Source: JAQBQB01 sp963846925
GTDB taxonomy: Bacteria > Gemmatimonadota > Gemmatimonadetes > Gemmatimonadales > Gemmatimonadaceae
Length of the DNA stretch: 64,000 nt
Assembly: GCA_963846925.1 (NCBI GenBank)
Contig: CAWJXW010000019.1
Span: 62,001 to 126,000 of the forward strand
Direction of reading: 5' to 3'
The notes beneath the pieces were generated by a model, which saw nothing but the letters and a program-made list of their open reading frames with translations, did no database searches and was not told the origin of the DNA. This document shows positions 21,239 to 29,293 of this stretch, one piece after another. Both the position numbers and the translations under genes were made by a program. Position 1 is the first letter of the stretch. Each line of letters begins with the position of its first letter.

Positions 21239-22334
21239 GCGGGAGGATCCGCTCGGTCTTTCGCGCGGTAATCGCGCTCGTGGGGCAGAAGCGCACGAAC
21301 TCGCCGTCGGCCGGCGACCAGTTCGCGGTGTGGGCGAGCGCGTACGCCTTGCCCTGGCCGTCGAGCGCCATCGTCTCCGGCGCGAGGGCAACGCAGAGGC
21401 CGCAACCGATGCACTGCTCCCGATTCACCTCGATCTCGAACAATCGCCGCGGGTAGACTCCGCCGGGCTGGCCGTAAAAAGCGTCGATGTCTTCCAGTGC
21501 TTTGAGCGCGGCGCGGTGCCCCTCCTCGATCGTGCCGGCGATGTTCGAGAAGCTGAGCCAGTCCTCGCCGACGCGCGGCCGCACGAGCACCATCGGCGGG
21601 CTGGTCCAGTGCGTGAGCGGAAACTGCTGCAGCGCGTGCATCATCGTTGCCGCGGCGCGAAGGTAGATGTTGGCGAAGCCGAGGGACAGCGCGTTCTGGA
21701 TGGGCCGCAAGTCGGTGCTGCCGACGTCCACCGCAATGACCAGATCCGCGTCGGCCGCGGCGATCAACACGGGCAGGTTGTCGACCACGCCGCCGTCGAC
21801 GCAGAGGCGGTCGCCGACGCGCCCGGGCGGGAAGTAGCCGGGGAGGGCGCATGACGCGTAGACCGCGTCGCGCACGGAGACGTTCTGCAAGCCGCGAAGC
21901 CCCCAGATCACCTGCATGCCGCGTTCGATGTCCACCGTATTCACGAGGAGGCGGCCGGGGAGGTTGGCGAACGTCCCTTCGGGGACGACGGCGTGCGTCA
22001 GGTCCCGCAGCGGCTCCTCGAGGTAGATCGACGGCGACCGCATGCGTTCCATCAGCATTCCGAAATGATTGATTCGGAACAGATCGCGCCGCCGCAACGA
22101 CTGCGCGCGATCCAGGAGCTCGGCCGCCGACATGCCGGCCACCCGCGCCGCCGCCATCATCGCGCCGATGCTCGTTCCGGCGTACGTGGTCGGAACGATC
22201 CCGCGTTCCTCGAGCGCCTGGATGACGCCGATGTGCGCGAATCCCTTCATGCCCCCGCCGCCGAGCACGAGAGCGATGCGCCGCTCGCGCGGCGGTGTCG
22301 GGACGGAGCTCGGAGTCGATGGCGTGCGGCTCAT
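21201..22334 (-). CDS. Patatin-like phospholipase fused to a C-terminal ferredoxin domain
   Basis: 377 residues. Residues 18-210 are a patatin hydrolase: oxyanion hole LVLGGGGMKGFAHIG, nucleophile AGTSIGAMMAA, catalytic Asp in CVDGGVVDNLP, so a Ser-Asp dyad lipid acyl hydrolase is intact. Residues 305-365 are a single-cluster ferredoxin: EQCIGCGLCVALAPETM and, further on, FCPTSAI provide CxxCxxC...CP, four ligands for one Fe-S cluster. There is no signal peptide, so it is probably cytosolic or at the inner face of the membrane. Fusion to a redox domain suggests redox control of lipid hydrolysis or recruitment to an electron-transfer partner; this is inference. ATG at 22334. The tail overlaps the RES toxin gene on the other strand. 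Confidence 0.88.
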   Translation of the reverse strand: MSRTPSTPSSVPTPPRERRIALVLGGGGMKGFAHIGVIQALEERGIVPTTYAGTSIGAMMAAARVAGMSAAELLDRAQSLRRRDLFRINHFGMLMERMRSPSIYLEEPLRDLTHAVVPEGTFANLPGRLLVNTVDIERGMQVIWGLRGLQNVSVRDAVYASCALPGYFPPGRVGDRLCVDGGVVDNLPVLIAAADADLVIAVDVGSTDLRPIQNALSLGFANIYLRAAATMMHALQQFPLTHWTSPPMVLVRPRVGEDWLSFSNIAGTIEEGHRAALKALEDIDAFYGQPGGVYPRRLFEIEVNREQCIGCGLCVALAPETMALDGQGKAYALAHTANWSPADGEFVRFCPTSAITARKTERILPPKPAEEGERGAA

Positions 22335-22499
22335 GTGTGAAATATCGGCGGCGTCTTGGTTCGGCGAAACGACTGGTGGCGCCCCGCGCGGCGCGAATCT
22401 ACTGTTGTACCCTTCCGTCCGTGAATTCGTGAATTCGCGACGGCGCCGCCGCGTTCCCGTTCATCCGACGATCGACCTTTCGCCCGCGCCACGCCGACG

Positions 22500-23869
22500 A
22501 TGTCTCCCCCCCGCCGAACGATGCCGATCGACAGGGCCGCGCGCGCGGCGAGCGGTCGCTCGTCCGCGCCCTCGGGACCTGGGGGATGGCGGCGAGCATC
22601 GTCAACATCACGATCGGCGGCGGGATCTTCCGCTTGCCCGCGCCGATCGCCGGCGTCCTCGGCCCCGCGGCGCCGATCGCGTACCTCGTGTGCGCCGTCA
22701 CGATGGGCCTCATCGTGCTCTGCTTTGCCGAGGCCGGGAGCCGCGTCACGCTGACCGGCGGCGTGTACGCGTTCGTCGACCTCTCGCTGGGGCCGGCCGT
22801 GGGGTTCTTCGCGGGGTTCATGCTGTGGTCGGCAATCACGGTCGCCGCGGCGGCGGTTGCCTCCTTCTTCGCCGACGCGCTCGGATCCCTCGTGCCGGCG
22901 ATGGCGTCGCCGAGTCTCCGAATTCCGCTGCTCGTCATCGTGCTCGCCGCGCTGGCGGCGCTCAACGTCGTCGGTGTGCGAGGGGCCAGTCGCTTCAACA
23001 CGGCGGTCACAGTCGCAAAGCTGGTGCCTCTCGTCGCGCTCGTCGTGTTCGGCTCGGCCGCGGTCGTTCCGGGGAACCTCGCATGGCACGCGGCGCCTCC
23101 CGTCCGCGACGTCGCGCGCGCGTCGACCCTGCTCATCTTCGCTTTTCTTGGCGTGGAGAGCGCGCTGGCGCCGAGCGGCGAGGTCCGCGACCCGCGGCGC
23201 ACCATTCCGCGCGCGATCTTCATCGCCATGGGTGTAGTCACCGTGATTTATCTCACCGTGCAGGTCGTCGCGCAGGGCGTTCTCGGGAATGCGCTGGCCG
23301 GTCGCGCCGCGCCGCTGGCCGATGCCGCCGGCGCCGCGCTGGGTGCGCCGGGGCGCACGCTCGTCCTCGTGGGGATGGTCGTCTCGATGTTCGGCTACGT
23401 GGCCGGCGTGTCGCTCGCGGTGCCGCGGATGCTGTTTGCCTTCGGCCGCGACGGGTATCTCCCCAGCGCGCTCGCGCGGGTGCACGAGCGGTTCAGCACT
23501 CCGTACGTCGCCATCATCGCTCAGGCGGCGATCGTCGTCGTCCTCGCGACCACCGGCACGTTCGAGGAGCTGGCGATCATCGCGAACGTGGCGACGCTCG
23601 TCGTCTACGCTGCGTGCTGCGTCGCGGTCCTCGTCCTGCGCCGGCTCGAATCGGGGGGGAGCGCACGCTCGGACGACGTTGCGTTTCGCGCGCCGTTGGG
23701 AGGCGCGGTTCCGGTCCTCGCACTCGCGGCAATCGTCTGGCTCCTGACGAGCCTCACCCGAACGGAGTGGCTGTCGCTCGCCGCGATCGCGGCGGTGGCC
23801 TCGGTCGTCTACATCGTGAGCTCACGCGCGCGGCGTGTCATGCGCGCGGCGGCGGAGCCGGCGACGTGA
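22500..23869 (+). CDS. APC-family amino-acid permease, probable one-base loss near the start
   Basis: About 455 residues with 12 predicted helices (from ITIGGGIFRLPAPIAGVLG to LAAIAAVASVVYIVSS). GGGIF is the helix-1 unwound substrate-binding motif of APC carriers, and FAFLGVESALAPSGEV is the conserved helix-6 region. The frame containing the helices has no start before 22586, which would cut into helix 1 (GTWGMAASIVNITIG). If the run of seven C at 22506-22512 were eight, an ATG at 22500 would give MSPPPPNDAD... SLVRALGTWGM, a normal N-terminus, and the length arithmetic (1370 bases, remainder 2) fits one missing base. The GTGA overlap with the next gene suggests coupling to a PLP enzyme that may act on the imported substrate. 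Confidence 0.85.
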
Positions 23870-25080
23870 GCGCCACGACGAGCGCCGACGTGCGCGACTC
23901 GCTGCTCCAGTTTCGCGCCGAGTTTCCGATTCTCGAGCGGACGACGTACCTCGTCTCCAACTCGCTGGGCGCGATGCCGCGCGCCGTGCCGGAGCGCCTC
24001 GCCGAGTACGTCGACCAATGGGCCGAGCGAGGGGTGCGCGCCTGGGCGGACGGTTGGTGGGAGATGCCCGTGTCCGTCGGCGACGAGATCGCGCCGCTGA
24101 TCGGCGCGCCGGCGGGGAGCGTGGCGATGCTCCCCAACGTGACGATCGCGCAGGCGTCGGTGTTGAGCGCGCTGACGTATGCGCCGCCGCGCGACGCGAT
24201 CGTCATGACCGAGCTCGATTTCCCCTCCGTCCGTTACGTGTACGACGGACTGGCGAAGCGGCTCGGCGCTCGCATCGTGGTCGTCCCATCGCGCGACGGC
24301 GTCGGCGTGGACATGGACCGATTGCTCGCCGCGATCGACGAACGAACCGCGCTCGTCGCGGTGTCGCACGTGCTCTTTCGCTCGGCGTACATCCTCGACG
24401 TCGCGGCGATCTGCCGCCGCGCGCGCGAGGTCGGCGCCCGAGTCTCGCTCGACGCATTTCACTCGGTTGGCGTCATGCCGGTGGACGTGACCGAGCTCGG
24501 CGTCGATTTTCTGAGCGGCGGCGTGTTGAAGTGGCTTTGCGGCGGCCCGGGCGGGGCGTTTCTCTACGCGTCGGCCGAGGCGAGCAAGACGCTGATGCCG
24601 TCATTCACGGGCTGGCAGGCGCACGAACGTCCATTCGGCTTCGAGTCCGACATGCGCTACGCCGAGGGTGCGTGGCGCTGGCTCAACGGCACCCCGCCGA
24701 TTCCCGCATTATTTGCCGCGGTGGAAGGTCCGCGCATCGTTCGGCGCGCGGGGATCGACGCGATCCGTGCGAAGAGCACTCGCCAAACGTCGCGTCTCAT
24801 CGAGTTGGCCGACGCCCGTGGCTACCGCGTTTCCGCGCCGCGCGACGCGGCTCGGCGCGGGGGCACAGTCGCCTTCGACGTGCCGCATTCGTACGGCGTG
24901 TCGCGCGCCCTGCTGGCCAACGACGTGATCGTGGACTACCGCCCCGGCGCCGGCATTCGCGTCGCGCCGCACTTCTATACGTCGGATGCGGAGCTCGAGC
25001 GCGCCGTCTCGATGATCGACGACATTTTGCGCGACGGGGCGTGGAAACCTTTTGAAGCCGAGAGGAGCGTCGTCACATGA
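23866..25080 (+). CDS. Class-V aminotransferase-fold PLP enzyme (kynureninase/cysteine-desulfurase superfamily)
   Basis: 404 residues, GTG start overlapping the permease stop. Fold type I PLP enzyme in the cytosol. The PLP-ring Asp is in VSLDAFHSVGVMPV, and the Schiff-base Lys is in GGVLKWLCGGPGGAFLY at about residue 225, matching the KY/WLNGGPG motif of kynureninases. The substrate-stacking segment MLPNVTIAQASVLSAL and an Arg near the C-terminus (AGIRVAPHFY) fit the class. Kynureninase activity (cleaving kynurenine to anthranilate) is possible, but the N-terminus is more like the isopenicillin-N-epimerase/SufS-like group, so I do not give a gene name. It is cotranscribed with an amino-acid permease and a serine hydrolase. 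Confidence 0.88.
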   Translation: MSATTSADVRDSLLQFRAEFPILERTTYLVSNSLGAMPRAVPERLAEYVDQWAERGVRAWADGWWEMPVSVGDEIAPLIGAPAGSVAMLPNVTIAQASVLSALTYAPPRDAIVMTELDFPSVRYVYDGLAKRLGARIVVVPSRDGVGVDMDRLLAAIDERTALVAVSHVLFRSAYILDVAAICRRAREVGARVSLDAFHSVGVMPVDVTELGVDFLSGGVLKWLCGGPGGAFLYASAEASKTLMPSFTGWQAHERPFGFESDMRYAEGAWRWLNGTPPIPALFAAVEGPRIVRRAGIDAIRAKSTRQTSRLIELADARGYRVSAPRDAARRGGTVAFDVPHSYGVSRALLANDVIVDYRPGAGIRVAPHFYTSDAELERAVSMIDDILRDGAWKPFEAERSVVT

Positions 25081-25994
25081 TTCGTGCGGTCGCACTTGGC
25101 GCCGCTGTCGCCCTGTCCGTCGCCGGCGCTTCGCGAAACGCCGCGGAGGGCTCGCGGCTCACGCACGCCGACACCGCGTCGCTCCACCGTTCGCTCGACG
25201 CCGTGGCTTCGGCGCACCGCGGAGTGCTCGGCTACGCCGTGTGGAACATCGACACCGGCGAACGATTGTCGCTGCGCGGCGACGAGACCTTTCCGACGGC
25301 GAGTCTGATCAAGGTTCCGATCCTCGTCACCCTGTACGATCTCGCCGAGCAGAAGCAGCTCTCGCTCGACGACCCGCTGACCGTGCTGAAGATCGATCAG
25401 GTGCCGGGAAGCGGCGTGCTCCAGTTCATGCATCCGGGGATGTCGCTGAGCGTGCACGACGCCGCGTCGCTCATGATCGTGTTGAGCGACAACACGGCCA
25501 CGAATCTCCTCCTCGACCGCATCGCGATCAGGCGCGTGTGGACGAAGATGGAGTCGCTCGGCCTGCCGCACACGAAGGTCCACTCGAAGACGTTCCTGCG
25601 CCTCACGAGCGTCGCGATGGACAGCTCGGTCAAATACGGGTTGGGCGTGAGCACGCCGAATGAGATGGCGCACCTCTTCGCGCTTCTCGCCGGCGGCAAA
25701 GCCGTGAGCCCGGCGGCCGATTCGGCGATGCTCGAGATCCTCCGCAACAACGCCGACGGCGACTCGATGCAGCGCTCGATCGACGGATTGAGCGTTCCGC
25801 ACAAGACCGGTGCCACGGACTCGGTGCGCACGGAGTGCGCGCTGTTCAGGCTCCAGTCGCGGGTCGTCGCATGCGGGTTCACGAAACAGAATGCTGACAT
25901 CCGCTGGGTCGTGGACAACGAGGCGCAGGTCGCGCTTGGGAAGATCGGGGCGCTGGTGGTCGGCGCGTGGCCCAAGGCGGAGGCCGCGAAATAG
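25077..25994 (+). CDS. Class A beta-lactamase-fold serine hydrolase, exported
   Basis: 305 residues. A short signal peptide (AVALGAAVALSVAGASRNA) is followed by the class A layout: SxxK as PTASLIKVP (about residue 76), SDN as VLSDNTATNLLL, and KTG as PHKTGATDS. The Glu of the class A omega loop (E166xxLN) cannot be recognised in the segment after HSKTFLRLTS, so it may be a DD-peptidase or esterase rather than an antibiotic-hydrolysing lactamase. The start overlaps the PLP-enzyme stop (ATGA), making a three-gene operon. In such a position it could release or modify a compound that the permease then imports; this is inference. Confidence 0.85.
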   Translation: MIRAVALGAAVALSVAGASRNAAEGSRLTHADTASLHRSLDAVASAHRGVLGYAVWNIDTGERLSLRGDETFPTASLIKVPILVTLYDLAEQKQLSLDDPLTVLKIDQVPGSGVLQFMHPGMSLSVHDAASLMIVLSDNTATNLLLDRIAIRRVWTKMESLGLPHTKVHSKTFLRLTSVAMDSSVKYGLGVSTPNEMAHLFALLAGGKAVSPAADSAMLEILRNNADGDSMQRSIDGLSVPHKTGATDSVRTECALFRLQSRVVACGFTKQNADIRWVVDNEAQVALGKIGALVVGAWPKAEAAK

Positions 25995-26177
25995 GCCGGC
26001 GGTCGCACGCGTCGCGGCGGTCGAAATGTCTGCGGTGTTGGGTTCGCGCCCCCCTTGTTGGCTCGGCGCAACGGTGTGCCTCGCTCAACCCTCTGAATCG
26101 CCGCTCCAGCTCAGTCCAAAAGTCCGAATCGAACTGGCTCGGCTAATGCCATTCTGTCCGGGCAACGGATCATCATA

Positions 26178-26438
26178 TTGCGACGCCAACCATTTCTTTT
26201 CATCGCGCTTCTTTTGAGCATCGCCGGCAGCCCGGTGTTGTCCTGGGCGCAGGTGACGACGCTTCCCGCGACTGCCGGCCCGGTGGTCCAGCAGGGTGTC
26301 TCCGCGACGCCGCTGGCGAGGCCGAAGCCCCCAGCCGCCGCGAGCGACCTCCCCCTTCTGGCGCTGCTGGGTCTTGGCCTGCTCCTCACCGGCGCCGGAA
26401 TGGTCAGCAGCATTCGACCCTCGAGGTACCGTGCGTAG
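26178..26438 (+). CDS. Small exported protein with a sorting-signal-like C-terminus
   Basis: 86 residues. A signal peptide (PFLFIALLLSIAGSPVLSWAQ) is followed by a 35-residue Pro/Ala/Thr linker, then SDLPLLALLGLGLLLTGAG and a basic tail (RPSRYRA). Hydrophobic helix plus basic tail at the extreme C-terminus is the layout of a sortase cell-wall/outer-surface sorting signal, and SDLPLLALLGL resembles the residues that follow LPxTG in such proteins. The pentapeptide itself is not before the helix; the only similar string is LPATAG near residue 30. TTG start at 26178. Its stop overlaps the start of the sortase-like gene by 8 bases, so the two are translationally coupled. It is the likely partner of that protein. 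Confidence 0.7.
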   Translation: MRRQPFLFIALLLSIAGSPVLSWAQVTTLPATAGPVVQQGVSATPLARPKPPAAASDLPLLALLGLGLLLTGAGMVSSIRPSRYRA

Positions 26439-27033
26439 ATACCTGGGACTCTCGCTCTACGCCGCCGGAGGGCTCATGCTCTCCTTCTCGGCCGGCCGCT
26501 ACGTGGAGGGCGCGCTCGCGGCGCAACGCGCGCGTGACTCCTGGAACGGCGCCGAGGCCAGGGCGGCCGTCGCGCTGGCGCGTTCGGCCAACCGCAGTCG
26601 GCCGGGGCAAAATTGGATCGACGACGGGGCGCCGGTGGCGCGACTGGTCATTCCGAGCATCGATCTCGACGAGATCGTTCTCGAGGGTGCCGACGAGCTC
26701 AACGCCGGTCCCGGCCACGTGGCCGGGAGCGCGTTCCCGGGAGGGGCGGGGAACGCGATCATCTCAGGTGAGCGCGACCGGCACTTCAGCCACCTCGATG
26801 CGGTGAACCCGGGGGACACCGTGGTCACCGAGTCGGGCGTGGCTCGCGATACTTGGATCGTAGTCTCGAAGCGGATCGTGGGACGGGACGACCGGATCGT
26901 CAACAGCACGTCGGACACTACGCTCACGCTCACCACGTCGTGGCCCATTCGCTACGTGGGACCCGCGCCGGAGCGCCTGATCGTCACGGCGACCCGCGTC
27001 GCGCTTCCCGGTCGCATCGCGCCCAGCCACTGA
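26431..27033 (+). CDS. Class D-like sortase homologue with both catalytic residues replaced
   Basis: 200 residues, a normal sortase length. An N-terminal helix (LSLYAAGGLMLSFSAG) anchors it. The beta-barrel is clear: VARLVIPSIDLDEIVLEG, HVAGSAFPGGAGNAIISG, GDTVVTESG, and WPIRYVGPAPERLIVTATRV. Active sortases have His in GHRD and Cys in TLxTC. Here the same positions read ISGERDRHF (His to Glu) and TLTTSWPI (Cys to Ser). The Arg (PERLIV) is kept. It therefore cannot use the usual Cys-His transpeptidation. Frame and reading on both sides are sound, so these are not frameshift artefacts. GTG at 26431 overlaps the stop of the upstream anchored protein. Confidence 0.85.
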   Translation: MRRYLGLSLYAAGGLMLSFSAGRYVEGALAAQRARDSWNGAEARAAVALARSANRSRPGQNWIDDGAPVARLVIPSIDLDEIVLEGADELNAGPGHVAGSAFPGGAGNAIISGERDRHFSHLDAVNPGDTVVTESGVARDTWIVVSKRIVGRDDRIVNSTSDTTLTLTTSWPIRYVGPAPERLIVTATRVALPGRIAPSH

Positions 27034-27098
27034 GGCGGCGGCGCCGCGTCCGCGCGGGCGGCGTCGTTAGACTCCAGGGAGGCGAGCTCTCGCTTCCC

Positions 27099-28070
27099 AT
27101 GACGCGCACACCCGACAACCACCGGCCCGCGATCATTCGCGTGCTTCCCCACATCGCCCGCGCGATCGACGAACGCGCGCCCGTTGTGGCGCTCGAAAGC
27201 TCGGTGTTTGCGCAGGGCCTGCCGATTCCCGAGAACCGCGAAGCCGCGCGTCGCATGGTGGCGGCGGTCGAGGTTGGGGGCGCCGTCGCGGGGATCACCG
27301 CGGTCGCGCACGGCACGCCGACGATCGGTCTTCGCGACGACGAGCTCGAGCGGTTCCTCGCCCGCGACGGCATTAGAAAAGTCTCAGCGCGCGACATTCC
27401 AGTCGCGATGGTACGGGGGCACGACGGTGCGACGACGGTGGCCGCCGCCGTCGCGCTCGGGAGCGCCGTCGGGTTCGAGGTGTTCGCCACGGGAGGGATC
27501 GGCGGCGTTCATCGCGGCGTCCGTTCAAACTTCGCGTTCGACGAGTCCGCCGACCTGGCCGAGTTGGCGCGCACGCCGATCATCGTCGTGTGCGCCGGCG
27601 CGAAGTCGATTCTCGACCTGCCGGCCACGTGGGAACGGCTCGAGAGCCTCGGGATTCCTGTGCTGGGTTACCGGACGTCGGAGTTGCCGGGATTTTTCAC
27701 GGCCGAGACCGGTATTTCACTCGAGGCTCGGGCGGACAACGCGGCGGACGTGGCCGCCGTATTTCGTGCACATCAGGCCTTGGGCAGACGCCAGGCAATT
27801 CTGGTCGTTCAGCCCCCGCCGAGTGAGCACCGTCTACCACGCGAGGAGGTGGAAAGAGCCGTTGCGACGGCCCACGAAGCGGTAGTCGAAGGGCGGGTCC
27901 GCGGGGCCGAAATCACGCCCTTTCTTTTGTCGGCCGTAACTCGTTTGACGAATGGAAGTTCGCTGCGCGCAAACCTGGCGCTGCTCGAGCAGAACGCCGC
28001 GTTGGCCGCCGAAATCGCCGTCGCTCTTACAGCGATGCAAGAAACGCACGGCGAACCGATGTCCGACTAA
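27099..28070 (+). CDS. psuG: Pseudouridine-5'-phosphate glycosidase
   Basis: 323 residues, normal for PsuG (about 310). It reversibly splits pseudouridine 5'-phosphate into ribose 5-phosphate and uracil, in the cytosol, for recycling of modified nucleosides from RNA. Diagnostic segments: VALESSVFAQGLPIPEN (metal-binding Glu), GVTAVAHGTPTIGL-like GITAVAHGTPTIGL, KVSARD, HDGATTVAAA, FATGGIGGVHRG, and VVCAGAKSILDLPATWE with the catalytic Lys. ATG at 27099 preceded by AGGGAGG at 27077-27083, somewhat far for a ribosome site. No pseudouridine kinase (PsuK) or transporter is adjacent. Confidence 0.95.
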   Translation: MTRTPDNHRPAIIRVLPHIARAIDERAPVVALESSVFAQGLPIPENREAARRMVAAVEVGGAVAGITAVAHGTPTIGLRDDELERFLARDGIRKVSARDIPVAMVRGHDGATTVAAAVALGSAVGFEVFATGGIGGVHRGVRSNFAFDESADLAELARTPIIVVCAGAKSILDLPATWERLESLGIPVLGYRTSELPGFFTAETGISLEARADNAADVAAVFRAHQALGRRQAILVVQPPPSEHRLPREEVERAVATAHEAVVEGRVRGAEITPFLLSAVTRLTNGSSLRANLALLEQNAALAAEIAVALTAMQETHGEPMSD

Positions 28071-28091
28071 CCGCCGAACCGTCGTTCACTA

Positions 28092-28121
28092 TTGAACTTC
28101 GCTGGGCCCGGATTGTAGTAT
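28092..28121 (+). promoter_or_regulatory. Candidate sigma-70-type promoter for the TPR operon
   Basis: TTGAAC at 28092-28097 and TAGTAT at 28116-28121, 18 bases apart, 35 bases before the ATG at 28157. It is in the only sizeable gap between psuG and the TPR genes. GGAGG at 28142-28146 is a good ribosome site. Confidence 0.45.
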
Positions 28122-28156
28122 AGGCGTACACCTCAAGAGCTGGAGGCTTGCTGACG

Positions 28157-29293
28157 ATGGCCACCCCGTTCCTGAGTTCTGAAGAGTACGATGAACGCGC
28201 GCATCAGCTGTACAATGACGGTCAGTATGATGATGCGCTGACTGTACTTCGAGAGGGACTCGCGCTCTACCCGAATTCGGTGGAGCTGCATGTTGGGGTT
28301 GGGTACGCGCAGCTCGCGCGCGAAGAATACGCGTGGGCGCGCCAATCCTTTGAGCAAGCCGCCGTGCTCGAGCCGGAGCACGAAGACGCGCTCGCCGGAC
28401 TCGGTGAGACTTTGCTCAAGCTCGGCCAGGATGAATCGGCGATGCGATGCTTCCGCCGGACCCTCGAGCTTGGCTACGCGGATGATCTCGATCTGATGCT
28501 GCAGATCGGCCGCTCGCTCTTCCGTGAAGCGTCCGTGCGCGACAACAAGCCGATGTTCGAAGGGGCCAAGGATTTTTTCGAAACGGCCGTTCAGCAGGCG
28601 CCTGATTCCGCCGAAGGAATCGCGTGCATCGGCTACTCGCAGCACCGTCTCGGCGATGACGAAGGCGCGATCGCGTCGCTTCGCCGCTCGCTGCAACTCG
28701 ACGGCGATCACACCGAAGCGCGCATCTACCTCGCGAACGTGCTCTACGACCAGGGCGAGAACGAGGCGGCGCTTTACCACTTCGAGCGGACGAAGCCCGA
28801 GGACCACTGGGACGAGCTGGGGATCTGGCGGCTCATGGAGCTCAAGCGGTCGCTGTATCGCCTTGGCGACAACGACCCCGAGCTCAAGCCGTGGGAAGAC
28901 CGCTTGGCCGAGCTCGCCGGCGACCTCGACGACGTCGACACTCTCCTCATGGAGCTCGACGCGCCCAGCGCCACCGAGAACTCGGCGGCGCCCGAGTCGG
29001 CGCGCGGTCAGCTCGAGCTGTTCGGAACGCTGTTGAGCACGCTCGCCGAGCGGCGGCAAGGTCTCGAGCATCAGGTCATCGCACCCGACGGCAGCCGATT
29101 TGCGGGATCATGGGACGACATCGTCCGTCGCCTGCGCGACGAGACCGGCAATCCCACTGATTCCGTGAGAGAGTTCATGGACGTGGTCTCGAAACACGGC
29201 TTCCGCCAGACCGGGGTCCGCATTCCGACGAGCGACGCGGAGAGCTTCATCCGCGGCAGCGCCATAGCGGGGCTGCTCAGAATCGTTCGGTGA
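28157..29293 (+). CDS. TPR-repeat protein, cytosolic
   Basis: 378 residues with at least five tetratricopeptide units: YDERAHQLYNDGQYDDALTV, VGYAQLAREEYAWARQSFEQ, GLGETLLKLGQDESAMRCFR, IACIGYSQHRLGDDEGAIAS and YLANVLYDQGENEAALYHFE. The last 130 residues are helical and non-repetitive, and include an odd GSRFAGSWDDIVRRLRDETG that resembles the UPF0102/DUF-type end seen in some TPR adaptors; I cannot assign it. TPRs bind partner proteins. No signal or membrane segment. I chose the ATG at 28157 (GGAGG 10 bases upstream) over a TTG at 28148. Its stop overlaps the start of the next TPR gene. Confidence 0.85.
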   Translation: MATPFLSSEEYDERAHQLYNDGQYDDALTVLREGLALYPNSVELHVGVGYAQLAREEYAWARQSFEQAAVLEPEHEDALAGLGETLLKLGQDESAMRCFRRTLELGYADDLDLMLQIGRSLFREASVRDNKPMFEGAKDFFETAVQQAPDSAEGIACIGYSQHRLGDDEGAIASLRRSLQLDGDHTEARIYLANVLYDQGENEAALYHFERTKPEDHWDELGIWRLMELKRSLYRLGDNDPELKPWEDRLAELAGDLDDVDTLLMELDAPSATENSAAPESARGQLELFGTLLSTLAERRQGLEHQVIAPDGSRFAGSWDDIVRRLRDETGNPTDSVREFMDVVSKHGFRQTGVRIPTSDAESFIRGSAIAGLLRIVR

